Below, in pieces: positions 42,490 through 51,796 of a stretch of DNA of 64,000 nt. The notes under the pieces are model-generated. The model searched no databases. It was not told the DNA's origin and saw only the letters and a list, made by a program, of their open reading frames with translations. The stretch is taken from NCBI RefSeq assembly GCF_000619805.1, contig NZ_JHUV01000012.1, positions 1-64,000 of the forward strand, written 5' to 3'. The DNA comes from Sulfurihydrogenibium subterraneum DSM 15120. Its GTDB lineage: Bacteria; Aquificota; Aquificia; Aquificales; Hydrogenothermaceae. The translations under genes were made by a program, and so were the position numbers. The number at the start of each line of letters is the position of its first letter. The first letter of the stretch is position 1.

Positions 42490-43342
42490 AACATTAAAAC
42501 TCTTAGTCTCTATCTTTATTACTTTTGCTTTTTTTTACTTTTTTCAAAAAATTGTAGGATTTGATAAACTTTTAGATTTTTTTAGATTTCTTACATTTAA
42601 GCAAATTTTTTTAGCATTTATTTTGTATATATTTAGCTACGTAGTAAGGACTGTTAGATGGAGTTATACACTTAGTATAAAAGATTTTTTTAAACTTTTT
42701 AAATTAACAGTTTATAACACTTTTTTTAATATAGTGCTACCTTTTAGAACTGGAGAAATATCTTTTTTTTATATGTTGAAAAAAGAAAACATACATATAG
42801 CAGAATCTACTATGAGTTTTATAATTACAAGGTTTTTTGATGGTATATCTTTACTATCTTTATTTTTTTTAGCCTATTTTACTTATACAAACCGTTTTAT
42901 TTTAGGAGTTATTTCTTTTATTCTTTTACCGTTTTCTTTTTTGATTTTATTATTTCTCTTTAAGTTTATTAAGCATGAGAAAATCAAAAACTACAATCAA
43001 AGTATGATAAATTTTAAAAATGTTTTTATGGTTTACTTTTTATCGGTTTTGACACTTATCTTTAAATTTTCTGCATTTTACATTGTATTGCCAAAAGAAG
43101 CCAATTTAGATTTTTTACAGTCTATACTGGCTTCCTCTTTAGCTGACTTAACTACTGTCCTTCCTGTTCACGGGATAGCAGGAATAGGTACATATGAAAC
43201 AGGATATGTAGGTATTCTTATCTATCTATCTGTACCGAAAGATACTGCTTTACTTTCAGCTTTTTTAGTCCATACTTTTATACTTATAAGCAGTAGTATC
43301 TTAGCTATCTTTGTTTATTTATCTAAAATGTTTAAACTTTAA
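42476..43342 (+). CDS. Flippase-like membrane protein (AglD/MprF N-terminal family)
   Basis: The 288-residue protein has about eight membrane helices and the family's features: YVVRTVRWSYTL, FNIVLPFRTGEISFFYML, RFFDGISLLSLF and the C-terminal LPVHGIAGIGTYETGYVG. The function of the family is glycolipid translocation or lysyl-lipid flipping. The ATG at 42476 overlaps the glycosyltransferase gene by 14 bases; an upstream TTG at 42461 is less likely. It converges on the next gene by 11 bases. Confidence 0.85.
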   Translation: MDKIKTLKLLVSIFITFAFFYFFQKIVGFDKLLDFFRFLTFKQIFLAFILYIFSYVVRTVRWSYTLSIKDFFKLFKLTVYNTFFNIVLPFRTGEISFFYMLKKENIHIAESTMSFIITRFFDGISLLSLFFLAYFTYTNRFILGVISFILLPFSFLILLFLFKFIKHEKIKNYNQSMINFKNVFMVYFLSVLTLIFKFSAFYIVLPKEANLDFLQSILASSLADLTTVLPVHGIAGIGTYETGYVGILIYLSVPKDTALLSAFLVHTFILISSSILAIFVYLSKMFKL

Positions 43343-44585
43343 ATGCTTGTTCTAACTTTTCTTTTACAATTTTTGCGGTTATTTCTGCTACAAAATCTTT
43401 CAACTCTTTCTTAATAATTTCTTCTATTTCTGCAGTTAAAACTTTTTCTGCCTCTTCCCTCACTTTGTTTTTAAGTTGATTTTTTACATCTTCCAATTCT
43501 CTTCTTGTTTCTTCTTGAAAATCTATCTGAAGGTGGTCTATTATTGTAGCCATTGCAGGGTCGTTTTTTAGGTATTCTTTTGCAATGTCCAGAGCTATAT
43601 TTTTTATATCCTCGGAAGAGATTTGGATATTAAAGTCAGCTATCATATTTTTCCCTCCTTCTGTTAATTTTTCAACATTGTGTTTATTTAAATCAATCAA
43701 TTCATCTAAACTTACTGTTTTTGCTTTTTGTTCATCTTTAACTTTATCGGTAATTGGGCTTGTCTCTAACATCTTTTCTGTTTGTTGTAATTCTGATTCA
43801 TATAAAGAAATTTTATTGATTTGTTTGTTTTCATCATTAAGTTCTAACTGTTTAGTTTCTAAAATCTCTTCTATTTGTGGTATTTCTATTGTTTCCAAAG
43901 AAAATTCGCTACTTTCTTTATTTTGGTCATTAAGATTAAACCCTGTAGTCTCAAAAGTGTTATACTCTATCTCAAAAGTTTTATCTTTTTCATTGACCTC
44001 TAATAAATCTTCAAAGTCCAATCTTTCTGATAATGTAGATTCTTCAAAACCTATTGGTTGAACTACTTTCGACTGAATATCCTGATTTGCTAAATTTATT
44101 TCGTTATATTCAACTTCTACTGAAGATGTTTCTACTACTTCAGTGTTTTTTAAATTGCTTTCTTGGAATAATTCCTCGAAAGCTTGATCTTGATATTCTG
44201 ATGATTCTATTATGTTTTCTTGATATTCTTTAATAGATTCTATGGGTTCAGTTTTTTTTGATACATTTTGGATTATTTCGTGAATATTATTATTTTTGTT
44301 TAGAATCTCAAAATTTCCTTCAAATATACTTTTATCAATTGGATTTTCTGGAACAGTAAGAACTATATACTTTAAGTTTTTATCTTTCATTTTATTAGTT
44401 AAATATCTTAAATCGTCTTCTGCAAAAACTCCGGATGATGCATCGTATATAACTGTATCAAAATCATCTCTAAAGTTTTTTATAAAGGAAAGACTATCTC
44501 CGAATATTTCATATTTCGTATTACCCATATTTTTAGTTAGTTCTTCTATGTACTTAACGTCATAAGATATAATAGCTACTGCCAT
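43332..44585 (-). CDS. Acidic multi-domain protein with receiver-like N-terminus, unknown function
   Basis: The 417-residue protein starts with a receiver-like alpha/beta segment (about 1-110) with an Asp at FDTVIYDASSG but without the usual acidic pair, so it may be a pseudo-receiver. A long, Glu/Asn/Ser-rich, low-complexity region (about 115-310) follows, then a helical C-terminal domain (about 314-417, Glu/Lys-rich coiled coil). I do not recognise the family. The ATG at 44585 follows a strong AAGGAGG. An internal start at 43646 could yield the C-terminal domain alone. It diverges from khtT. Confidence 0.75.
   Translation of the reverse strand: MAVAIISYDVKYIEELTKNMGNTKYEIFGDSLSFIKNFRDDFDTVIYDASSGVFAEDDLRYLTNKMKDKNLKYIVLTVPENPIDKSIFEGNFEILNKNNNIHEIIQNVSKKTEPIESIKEYQENIIESSEYQDQAFEELFQESNLKNTEVVETSSVEVEYNEINLANQDIQSKVVQPIGFEESTLSERLDFEDLLEVNEKDKTFEIEYNTFETTGFNLNDQNKESSEFSLETIEIPQIEEILETKQLELNDENKQINKISLYESELQQTEKMLETSPITDKVKDEQKAKTVSLDELIDLNKHNVEKLTEGGKNMIADFNIQISSEDIKNIALDIAKEYLKNDPAMATIIDHLQIDFQEETRRELEDVKNQLKNKVREEAEKVLTAEIEEIIKKELKDFVAEITAKIVKEKLEQAFKV
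43644..43658 (-). promoter_or_regulatory. Internal ribosome-binding site and ATG inside the acidic-protein gene
   Basis: GGAGGG (43658-43653) stands six bases before an in-frame ATG (43646-43644), as strong as the gene's own start site. Translation from here would give a 104-residue protein identical to the C-terminal helical domain. Confidence 0.55.
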
Positions 44586-44681
44586 AACAACCTCCTTGTT
44601 TAACTTTGTTTCTATCTTTTCGGTAAAATTTTTGTATAATTTAATTGTAAATAATTATCTCATAAAAATGAGGTGTTTGCT

Positions 44682-45179
44682 ATGCTTTTTAAAGAGACAG
44701 ACTTGCCTGGCATAGGTAAAAAATTTTCGGTAATTACAGCCAATAAAGAAAAAGTTGCTGTAATAATACACATTTCTGGGAAAAGAGAGATTTATTTCTT
44801 TAATAAAGATGATTATGATGAGCCAATGTGCTCTTTTAGTCTTAATGAGGAAGAAGCTACTCAGCTTGGTTCTATTCTTATGGGAACATACTTTAAACCA
44901 GAAGCCAGAGAAGAAAAAGAGATGTTTATGAAAAATTTGGTTATAGAATGGGTTAACGTAGAACCTTCTTCAGTTTTAGCTAATAAAAGTATAAAAGAGT
45001 TAGAAATAAGGAAAAAAACAGGAGCTTCTGTTATTGCTATTATAAGAAACAACGAGACAATTACAAACCCTTCTCCTGATGAAATAATAAAGCCTGGAGA
45101 TACTCTTATTGTTGTTGGGAATAAAGACCAGATTAAGAAATTTTTTGAAGTTTTTTATCCTGTTTGTGAAATCAAGTAA
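44682..45179 (+). CDS. KhtT-like TrkA-C regulatory subunit
   Basis: This 165-residue cytosolic protein has a C-terminal TrkA-C (RCK_C) domain (about 95-160: NKSIKELEIRKKTGASVIAI and KPGDTLIVVGNKDQIKKF). KhtT gates the KhtU cation/proton antiporter and binds nucleotides. I use the ATG at 44682 after GAGGTG; a GTG nine bases earlier is in frame. The antiporter gene begins at its stop codon (TAATGG), which supports the pairing. Confidence 0.85.
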   Translation: MLFKETDLPGIGKKFSVITANKEKVAVIIHISGKREIYFFNKDDYDEPMCSFSLNEEEATQLGSILMGTYFKPEAREEKEMFMKNLVIEWVNVEPSSVLANKSIKELEIRKKTGASVIAIIRNNETITNPSPDEIIKPGDTLIVVGNKDQIKKFFEVFYPVCEIK

Positions 45180-46327
45180 TGGAAAAGTTTTTAGTAGTCT
45201 TAGGTTTATCTACTTTAATTTTATTTATCTTTGGTATAGTCAGTAGATTTGTTAAAATACCACCTATACTGTCTTTCATACTTGCAGGGCTGGTTTTAGG
45301 TAGTTTTGTCCATGAAGATATAACTTTAGAAAGACTTAGTGAAATAGGTATTATACTTCTTTTCTTCTATCTTGGACTTGAGTTTAACATTGCAAGAGCT
45401 GTAGAAGTATCTAAGAGAATATGGATAGTAGGGGTTATAGATTTTATTTTAAACTTTGGTGGAGTGTTTTTATTACTGTTAATTTTAGGTTTTGATTTTG
45501 TTATAGCTGTTTTTGGGGGTGCTATAGCATACGCTTCTTCTTCTGCTATTACGTCAAAAATTATCGTAGATGAAAAAAGAATTGCAAATACTGAAACGGA
45601 AATGATTTTAGGTCTAATGGTTTTTGAAGATATCGTAGCTCCTATTTTACTTGCAGTTTTGGCAGGTATGATGGGGGGACAGGATTTAGAAGTTTTAACT
45701 TTTGGTATTATTATGCTTAAAGTTTTAGCTGTATTTTCTTTTATAATTTTAGTTGCTATGACGATAAAAGAAAAAATCTCTTCTTTTATTGAAAAGTTTT
45801 TAGAGGAAGATATTTTTATTTTATTTGCCTTTGGTGTTTTAATATCTTTTGCAGGCTTTACTTATTACATAGGATTGTCTGAAGCTTTAGGTGCTTTTTT
45901 AATTGGTATGCTTATATCAGAATCAGGCAAAGCTGAAGCGGTAGAAAGACATCTTGTGTCTATAAGAGAGTTAGCGGTTGCCATATTTTTCTTTGTTTTT
46001 GGGTCAAACGTTGTTTTTAATCCTGACTTTTTTACCATTAAAAATCTTTTAGTGCTTACTTTAATGGTTGTTGTTTCAATACTGGGAAAGATTTTAACAG
46101 GTTTTATCGGTGGGCAGATTTACGGTCTTTCTAAGAGAGCTTCTTTAGTTGCAGGGTTGTCTATAGTAAGTAGAGGTGAGTTTTCAATTGTTATATCAAG
46201 ACTATCTCCTTCTTCTTACTTATCTTTGTTTGGAATTTACACACTTTTGATGGCATTTATAGGGACTTTTACGATACAGTATGCTCCTAAGTTGGCAAAA
46301 CTTGTGTTTAAACCAAAAAAACAGTAG
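45179..46327 (+). CDS. KhtU-like K+/H+ antiporter (CPA2 family)
   Basis: The 382-residue membrane protein has about 12 helices and CPA2 features: PPILSFILAGLVLGSF, YLGLEFNI, YASSSAITSKI, LMVFEDIVAP and LSEALGAFLIGMLISES. It has no C-terminal NAD-binding domain, unlike KefB/KefC; the separate TrkA-C protein upstream replaces it, as in Bacillus KhtTU. The likely role is K+ (or Na+) efflux in exchange for protons. Confidence 0.9.
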   Translation: MEKFLVVLGLSTLILFIFGIVSRFVKIPPILSFILAGLVLGSFVHEDITLERLSEIGIILLFFYLGLEFNIARAVEVSKRIWIVGVIDFILNFGGVFLLLLILGFDFVIAVFGGAIAYASSSAITSKIIVDEKRIANTETEMILGLMVFEDIVAPILLAVLAGMMGGQDLEVLTFGIIMLKVLAVFSFIILVAMTIKEKISSFIEKFLEEDIFILFAFGVLISFAGFTYYIGLSEALGAFLIGMLISESGKAEAVERHLVSIRELAVAIFFFVFGSNVVFNPDFFTIKNLLVLTLMVVVSILGKILTGFIGGQIYGLSKRASLVAGLSIVSRGEFSIVISRLSPSSYLSLFGIYTLLMAFIGTFTIQYAPKLAKLVFKPKKQ

Positions 46328-46340
46328 GAGGTTTTAGATA

Positions 46341-47624
46341 ATGAACATTTCAAAATCTAAAGAGCTTTTTAAAGAAGCTCAAAATTACTTGGTAGGTGGT
46401 GTAAACTCTCCTGTTAGGGCGTTTAAGTCGGTAGGAGCTGACCCTATTTTTATCCAAAAAGGAAAAGGCAGTCGTATATGGGACGTTGATGGAAATGAGT
46501 ATATAGATTATGTTTTATCTTGGGGACCACTGATTCTGGGACACGCTCACGACCAAGTTATAAATGCTATAAAACAGATTGCAAACTACGGGACAAGTTT
46601 TGGAGCTCCTACTGAGCTTGAAATAGAGATGGCTAAAACAGTTGTTGATGCTGTTAAATCTGTTGAGATGGTAAGGTTTGTTAACTCTGGAACAGAAGCT
46701 ACTATGAGTGCTATAAGACTTGCAAGAGGATACACAAAAAGGAAAAAAATAGTAAAATTTGACGGTTGTTATCACGGACACGGAGACAGTCTTTTAGTAT
46801 CAGCTGGGTCTGGTGTTGCAACCTTAGGAATACCAGGAACTCCGGGAATTCCAGAAGAGCTTGCAAACCTAACTATAGTCCTACCTTACAACGATATAGA
46901 AGCTGTAGAGGAAGCTTTTAGAAAGTACGGCTATGATATTGCATGTGTAATCATAGAGCCTGTTGCGGGAAATATGGGAGTTGTAGCTCCTTCAAAAGAG
47001 TATCACCAAAAATTAAGGGAAATAACAAGAAAGTATGGGTCTTTACTTATCTTTGATGAAGTTATGACAGGTTTTAGACTTGCATATGGAGGAGCTCAAG
47101 AACTCTACGATATAGAGCCTGATTTAACTACATTTGGAAAGGTGATAGGTGGAGGACTTCCAGTAGGAGCTTACGGAGGAAAAAGAGAAATTATGGAGTA
47201 CGTTGCACCTGTAGGACCTGTTTATCAAGCTGGAACCCTATCAGGAAACCCATTGGCAATGGCTGCAGGATTAAGACAGCTACAGCTTCTTAAAGAGTTA
47301 AACCCATACAAAGAGTTAGATGAAAAAGGTAGATTTTTAGAAGAAGGCTTTAAACAGATTGCACAAGAGTTTTCAGTACCAGTCCAAGTAAACAGAGTAG
47401 GCTCAATGATAACGGTGTTCTTTACACAAACGCCAATAAAAGACTTTACAACTGCAAAAACTTCAGATACTCAAAGATTTGCAAAATTTTTCAGATGTAT
47501 GTTAGAAAAAGGTGTTTATCTACCAGCTTCCCAGTTTGAAGCGTTTTTCTTAAGCACAGCTCACAGTCAAAAAGATTTAGAAGAAACTTTAGAAAAAGCA
47601 AGAGATTGCTTTAAAAATCTGTAA
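46341..47624 (+). CDS. hemL: Glutamate-1-semialdehyde 2,1-aminomutase
   Basis: The 427-residue PLP enzyme makes 5-aminolevulinate for haem by the C5 pathway. Motifs are [34 protein letters not shown], and the PLP-Lys in [16 protein letters not shown]. Length is typical. GGAGG precedes the ATG. It follows the antiporter closely and is probably read in the same transcript. Confidence 0.97.
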   Translation: MNISKSKELFKEAQNYLVGGVNSPVRAFKSVGADPIFIQKGKGSRIWDVDGNEYIDYVLSWGPLILGHAHDQVINAIKQIANYGTSFGAPTELEIEMAKTVVDAVKSVEMVRFVNSGTEATMSAIRLARGYTKRKKIVKFDGCYHGHGDSLLVSAGSGVATLGIPGTPGIPEELANLTIVLPYNDIEAVEEAFRKYGYDIACVIIEPVAGNMGVVAPSKEYHQKLREITRKYGSLLIFDEVMTGFRLAYGGAQELYDIEPDLTTFGKVIGGGLPVGAYGGKREIMEYVAPVGPVYQAGTLSGNPLAMAAGLRQLQLLKELNPYKELDEKGRFLEEGFKQIAQEFSVPVQVNRVGSMITVFFTQTPIKDFTTAKTSDTQRFAKFFRCMLEKGVYLPASQFEAFFLSTAHSQKDLEETLEKARDCFKNL

Positions 47625-47639
47625 AGTAAGGAAAAAACT

Positions 47640-48113
47640 ATGAGATGTCCTAAGTGTGGTTCATTAGAAGATAGAGTTTTAGAAACAAGACAGTCAAAGG
47701 AAGGAACTGTTATAAAAAGAAGAAGAGAATGTTTAAAATGTGGCTACAGGTTTACTACTTACGAAAGAATAGAAGAAGAGCTTATAACTGTAATTAAAAA
47801 AGATAACTCTACTCAACCTTTTGATAAAGAAAAAATAGTAAGGGGTATAAAGCTTGCTTCTAAAGGAAGACCTATAACAGAGCCTCAGATAAGACAGATA
47901 GCAGATGAGATAGAAAGATATTTAGTAGATGAAGGAAAGTTAAAAGTTACATCTGCGGAAATAGGAGATATGGTTAAAAGTAAATTAAGAGCAATAGACC
48001 CTGTAGCATTTTTAAGGTTTGCTTCTGTTTGTGATGAGTTTCAAGACATTAAAGATTTTGAAAGTATTATCAAAGAAATAGAAAAAGAAAAACAGGAGAA
48101 AAGTAATGAGTAA
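47640..48113 (+). CDS. nrdR: Transcriptional repressor NrdR
   Basis: The 157-residue protein has a zinc ribbon (MRCPKCGSLED with ECLKCGYRFTTYER) and an ATP-cone domain. NrdR represses ribonucleotide reductase genes when bound to dATP/ATP. Length is standard. It overlaps uppP by eight bases. Confidence 0.97.
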   Translation: MRCPKCGSLEDRVLETRQSKEGTVIKRRRECLKCGYRFTTYERIEEELITVIKKDNSTQPFDKEKIVRGIKLASKGRPITEPQIRQIADEIERYLVDEGKLKVTSAEIGDMVKSKLRAIDPVAFLRFASVCDEFQDIKDFESIIKEIEKEKQEKSNE

Positions 48114-48870
48114 TCTACAGGCGTTTATACTGGGAGTGGTAGAGGGTTTGACAGAATTTTTACCTGTATCTTCTACTGGTCATCTAATACTTGTATCTAC
48201 CTTAATGGGAGTTAGTCAAACTGATACTCAAAAAGCCTTTGAAGTCTCCATACAACTTGGTTCTATCCTTGCGGTTGTGTTTTTATACTTTGAAAAGTTT
48301 AGAGATATAAATTTACTTAAAAAGTTAATCGTTGCATTCATTCCAACTGGTATTTTAGGGTTTTTACTTTACAAAATTATTAAATCTTTTTTTAACCCTT
48401 TCATAGTTGTGTTTATGCTTGTTTTAGGTGGTGTTATTCTTATCCTGATTGAGTATTATCATAAAAATAAAGATTATCCTGTTAAAAGTTTTGAAGAGAT
48501 TAGTTATAAAAAGGCATTTTTTATAGGTTTGTTTCAATCTTTAGCTATGGTTCCTGGGACTTCAAGAAGCGGGGCTACTATAATAGGTGGTTTACTACTT
48601 GGGTTAAATAGAAAAACAGCTGCTGAGTTTTCTTTCCTTTTAGCTGTTCCAACGATGTTTATGGCAACATTTTACGACATATATAAAAACCATAATCAGT
48701 TTAACATTTCTGACTGGAGTAATCTTACAGTTGGATTTATCACTGCCTTTATCTTTGCTATTTTGGCTATAAAACTAATACTTAAGTTAATATCAAACCA
48801 TAACTTTATACCTTTTGGTGTATATAGAATTATCTTAGGTGTTGTTTACTACTTAGTAGTGTTGAGGTAA
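48106..48870 (+). CDS. uppP: Undecaprenyl-diphosphatase UppP
   Basis: The 254-residue membrane enzyme of the BacA family recycles undecaprenyl diphosphate for peptidoglycan and other envelope glycans. It has the two family motifs GLTEFLPVSSTGHLIL and VPGTSRSGATI, with about seven helices. GGAG precedes its ATG inside nrdR. Confidence 0.96.
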   Translation: MSNLQAFILGVVEGLTEFLPVSSTGHLILVSTLMGVSQTDTQKAFEVSIQLGSILAVVFLYFEKFRDINLLKKLIVAFIPTGILGFLLYKIIKSFFNPFIVVFMLVLGGVILILIEYYHKNKDYPVKSFEEISYKKAFFIGLFQSLAMVPGTSRSGATIIGGLLLGLNRKTAAEFSFLLAVPTMFMATFYDIYKNHNQFNISDWSNLTVGFITAFIFAILAIKLILKLISNHNFIPFGVYRIILGVVYYLVVLR

Positions 48871-48874
48871 AAGA

Positions 48875-49651
48875 ATGAACATTTTAGAAAAAATTATTCA
48901 AACAAAAAAACAGGAACTTGAAAATTACAACGATAAGTATGTAAAACACTTAGAAAATCTGTCTTTAGAAAGGGGGAAAAAAGTCCTTGACTTTAAAAAA
49001 TCATTAAAAGGTAAAGGTATTAACATAATTGCTGAAGTAAAAAAAGCATCACCTTCTAAAGGAGTGATAAGATACGATTTTGACCCTATAACCATAGCAA
49101 AGATATATGAGGAAAACGGCGCAAAAGCCATATCCGTTTTAACAGACAAAAAGTACTTTCAAGGAAGTATAGAGTACTTGTACAACATCTCAAAAGAAGT
49201 AAAACTTCCATTATTGAGAAAAGATTTTATAATAGACAAAAGACAGATATTGGAAGCTTACGCTTACGGAGCTGACAGTTACCTTTTAATAGCAAAAGTT
49301 TTAACTCTTCAAGAAATGATAGAACTTATAAATTTTGGAAAAGAGCTGGGAATGGATCCACTTGTTGAGATACATTCCTACGATGAAGGTGTAAAGTCTC
49401 TTTACGCAGGATCTACAATAATAGGAATCAACAACAGAAATTTAGAAACATTTGAAGTAGATATAAACCTTTCAAAACAACTCGCCCCTAAAATGAAAGA
49501 GCTTGGAGCTGAAGTCGTAGTTGCAGAAAGTGGTCTTAATACAAAACAAGAGCTTTTAGAGTTGAAAAATTATCAAGTAGATGCATTTTTAATAGGAGAG
49601 TCCCTTATGAGGGAAAAAGATATAGGGAAAAAATTAAGGGAGCTTCTTTAA
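48875..49651 (+). CDS. trpC: Indole-3-glycerol phosphate synthase
   Basis: This 258-residue TIM-barrel enzyme acts in tryptophan synthesis. Motifs are IAEVKKASPSKGVIRYDFDP, PLLRKDFIIDKRQI, GINNRNLETFEVD and VVAESGL. It is encoded alone, away from other trp genes in this window, between uppP and polX with almost no spacing. Confidence 0.96.
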   Translation: MNILEKIIQTKKQELENYNDKYVKHLENLSLERGKKVLDFKKSLKGKGINIIAEVKKASPSKGVIRYDFDPITIAKIYEENGAKAISVLTDKKYFQGSIEYLYNISKEVKLPLLRKDFIIDKRQILEAYAYGADSYLLIAKVLTLQEMIELINFGKELGMDPLVEIHSYDEGVKSLYAGSTIIGINNRNLETFEVDINLSKQLAPKMKELGAEVVVAESGLNTKQELLELKNYQVDAFLIGESLMREKDIGKKLRELL

Positions 49652-49652
49652 G

Positions 49653-51401
49653 ATGTATCAGAACATAAACAAAGAGATAGCAAAAATCTTTAAAGATATG
49701 GCACACATATACGAATTTTTAGATGATAAGTTTAGATCTCTGGCTTACCAGAGAGCTGCACAGGTTTTAGAGGACTTACCGGATGACATAAGAAACTACA
49801 TTGCTCTTGGAAAATTAAGTGAGATAAGAGGAATAGGTACACATACGCAAGAAAAGATTATTGAGTATGTAAAAACTGGAAAAATTCAAAAGTACGAAGA
49901 GTTAAAAAAGTTAGTTCCGCCTGATTTTCTAAAACTTATGGACGTTTCAGGGTTTGGTCCTAAAACATTAAAAAGAATTTATCAAGAGCTTGGGATATCA
50001 ACAAAAGAAGAGCTTATAAAAGCTTTAAAAGATGGAAGAATAGCAAAACTTAAAGGCTTTGGACTAAAAAAAGTTGAAAATATGTTAAAAGGTTTAGAGC
50101 TTTACGAAAAATCTCAAGAGAGAATACTACTTTGGGAGGCTCTAAACATTGCAAATCCTCTAGTAGAAAAACTGAAAACCTTAAAAGAGATAAAAAATAT
50201 AGAGTTAGCAGGAAGTTTAAGAAGAAAAAAAGAAACGATAGGAGATATAGATATCTTAGTATCCTGTGATGATAAAGATAGGGATAAAGTAATTAACTTT
50301 TTTGTAAATCTAGAAGAGGTAAAAGAAGTTTTAGCAAAAGGTGATACAAAAGCAAGTGTAATTATAAGAGAGAAAGATAGACAGGTAGATTTGAGGGTTT
50401 TAAAACCTGAGGAATGGGGTAGTGGTCTTCAGTACTTTACAGGTTCAAAAGAGCATAACGTGCATCTTAGAGACTATGCAAAATCAATCGGTTTAAAGAT
50501 AAGTGAGTACGGTGTTTTTGATGTAAAAACGGGGGAAAAGATTGCTGGCGAGACGGAAGAAAGTGTCTATAAAGCTGTAGGAATGGACTGGATACCACCA
50601 GAGTTAAGAGAAGATAGAGGGGAAATAGAGGCAGCCTTAAAGAAAAGCTTACCAAAATTAGTAGAACTTTCAGATATAAAAGGAGACTTTCACTGCCACT
50701 CAACTTGGACTGATGGGTATAACACTATTTTAGAGATTGCCAATTATGTAAAAGAGAATTTTAATTATGAATATCTTGTAATAACAGACCACTCAAAAGC
50801 TGTAAGAGTAGCCCACGGATTAACTGAAGAGGACGTTTTAAAACAGATAGAAGAAATAGATAAAGTAAATAAAATTATAGGCTATCCCTTCTTAAAAAAA
50901 GGAATTGAAGTTGATATTTTACTTGATGGGTCTTTAGACCTACCTGATGAGATTCTGTCAAAACTTGACTGGGTAGTAGCATCAATCCACACCCATTTTA
51001 ACAGAGACAATACAGACCGAATAATAAAAGCAATGGAAAACCCTTATGTAAACGCTATAGGTCATCCAACAGGAAGAATATTTGGGACAAGAGAAGGATA
51101 TCAGATGTCAGATGATATTTTCAAAGTAGCAAAAGAAACAGGAACAGCACTTGAGATAAACTCTCAACCACTGAGAATGGATTTACCTGACATAATGGTA
51201 AAAAAAGCTGTAGATATGGGCGTAAAACTTGTAATAAGTAGTGATAGCCACTCACTGTCAAACTTTCATTATATTGAACTTGGAGTTTACATAGCCCGTA
51301 GAGGTTGGGCAAAAAAAGAAGACATTATAAACACACTTTCTTGGAAAGATGTTGAAAATTTTGTAAAAAACAAAAGGAAAAGGTTTGGTGTTAAAGCGTG
51401 A
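49653..51401 (+). CDS. polX: DNA polymerase/3'-5' exonuclease PolX
   Basis: The 582-residue repair protein combines an X-family polymerase domain (about 1-320) and a PHP exonuclease domain (about 340-570). The polymerase part has two helix-hairpin-helix motifs (SEIRGIGTHTQEKI and VSGFGPKTLKRI) and the catalytic AGSLRRKKETIGDIDIL. The PHP part has FHCHSTWTDGYN, ITDHSKAVRVAHG, ASIHTHFNRDN, AIGHPTGR and SSDSHS, the metal-binding sites. Length is typical. The next gene begins at GTG overlapping its stop. Confidence 0.96.
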   Translation: MYQNINKEIAKIFKDMAHIYEFLDDKFRSLAYQRAAQVLEDLPDDIRNYIALGKLSEIRGIGTHTQEKIIEYVKTGKIQKYEELKKLVPPDFLKLMDVSGFGPKTLKRIYQELGISTKEELIKALKDGRIAKLKGFGLKKVENMLKGLELYEKSQERILLWEALNIANPLVEKLKTLKEIKNIELAGSLRRKKETIGDIDILVSCDDKDRDKVINFFVNLEEVKEVLAKGDTKASVIIREKDRQVDLRVLKPEEWGSGLQYFTGSKEHNVHLRDYAKSIGLKISEYGVFDVKTGEKIAGETEESVYKAVGMDWIPPELREDRGEIEAALKKSLPKLVELSDIKGDFHCHSTWTDGYNTILEIANYVKENFNYEYLVITDHSKAVRVAHGLTEEDVLKQIEEIDKVNKIIGYPFLKKGIEVDILLDGSLDLPDEILSKLDWVVASIHTHFNRDNTDRIIKAMENPYVNAIGHPTGRIFGTREGYQMSDDIFKVAKETGTALEINSQPLRMDLPDIMVKKAVDMGVKLVISSDSHSLSNFHYIELGVYIARRGWAKKEDIINTLSWKDVENFVKNKRKRFGVKA

Positions 51402-51796
51402 AGTTTGCCTTTTTTGACGAGAATTTAGACGACCTTCCTTACAAAATTTTAGAAGAATTATTAAAAGATACTTACAAAAACGAATTTTCACATTATGCAG
51501 AGTTTTACAATCTAACAGGAGAAATCGAAAAAAATATTTTCAAACTTTATTTACATCCCTTAAACTCAAAAGACAAGATACATATAGCCACTTACGATTT
51601 AGAGAAAAAATTAATCATAGAGAGTATAGATAAAGACAGTTTAAGAAACCTACTTTTAAAAGAAAATGAAAAATTGAAAGATTATCAAAAGAAAGAGATA
51701 GAAAGAAGTAGTAAAATAATTATATCCATAATAGGTTTAATACTTGGTTTAATTGTTGCATTCATAGTGATAAAAGTAATTAATGGAGGTTTTTAA
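51398..51796 (+). CDS. Hypothetical protein with C-terminal membrane helix
   Basis: The 132-residue protein has a soluble, charged N-terminal part (about 1-105) and one hydrophobic helix at the C-terminus (about 108-128, ISIIGLILGLIVAFIVIKV), so it may be tail-anchored. No family is recognised. The start is GTG (51398), overlapping the polX stop in GTGA. The stop overlaps the gltX start by one base. Its position suggests translational coupling. Confidence 0.65.
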   Translation: MKFAFFDENLDDLPYKILEELLKDTYKNEFSHYAEFYNLTGEIEKNIFKLYLHPLNSKDKIHIATYDLEKKLIIESIDKDSLRNLLLKENEKLKDYQKKEIERSSKIIISIIGLILGLIVAFIVIKVINGGF

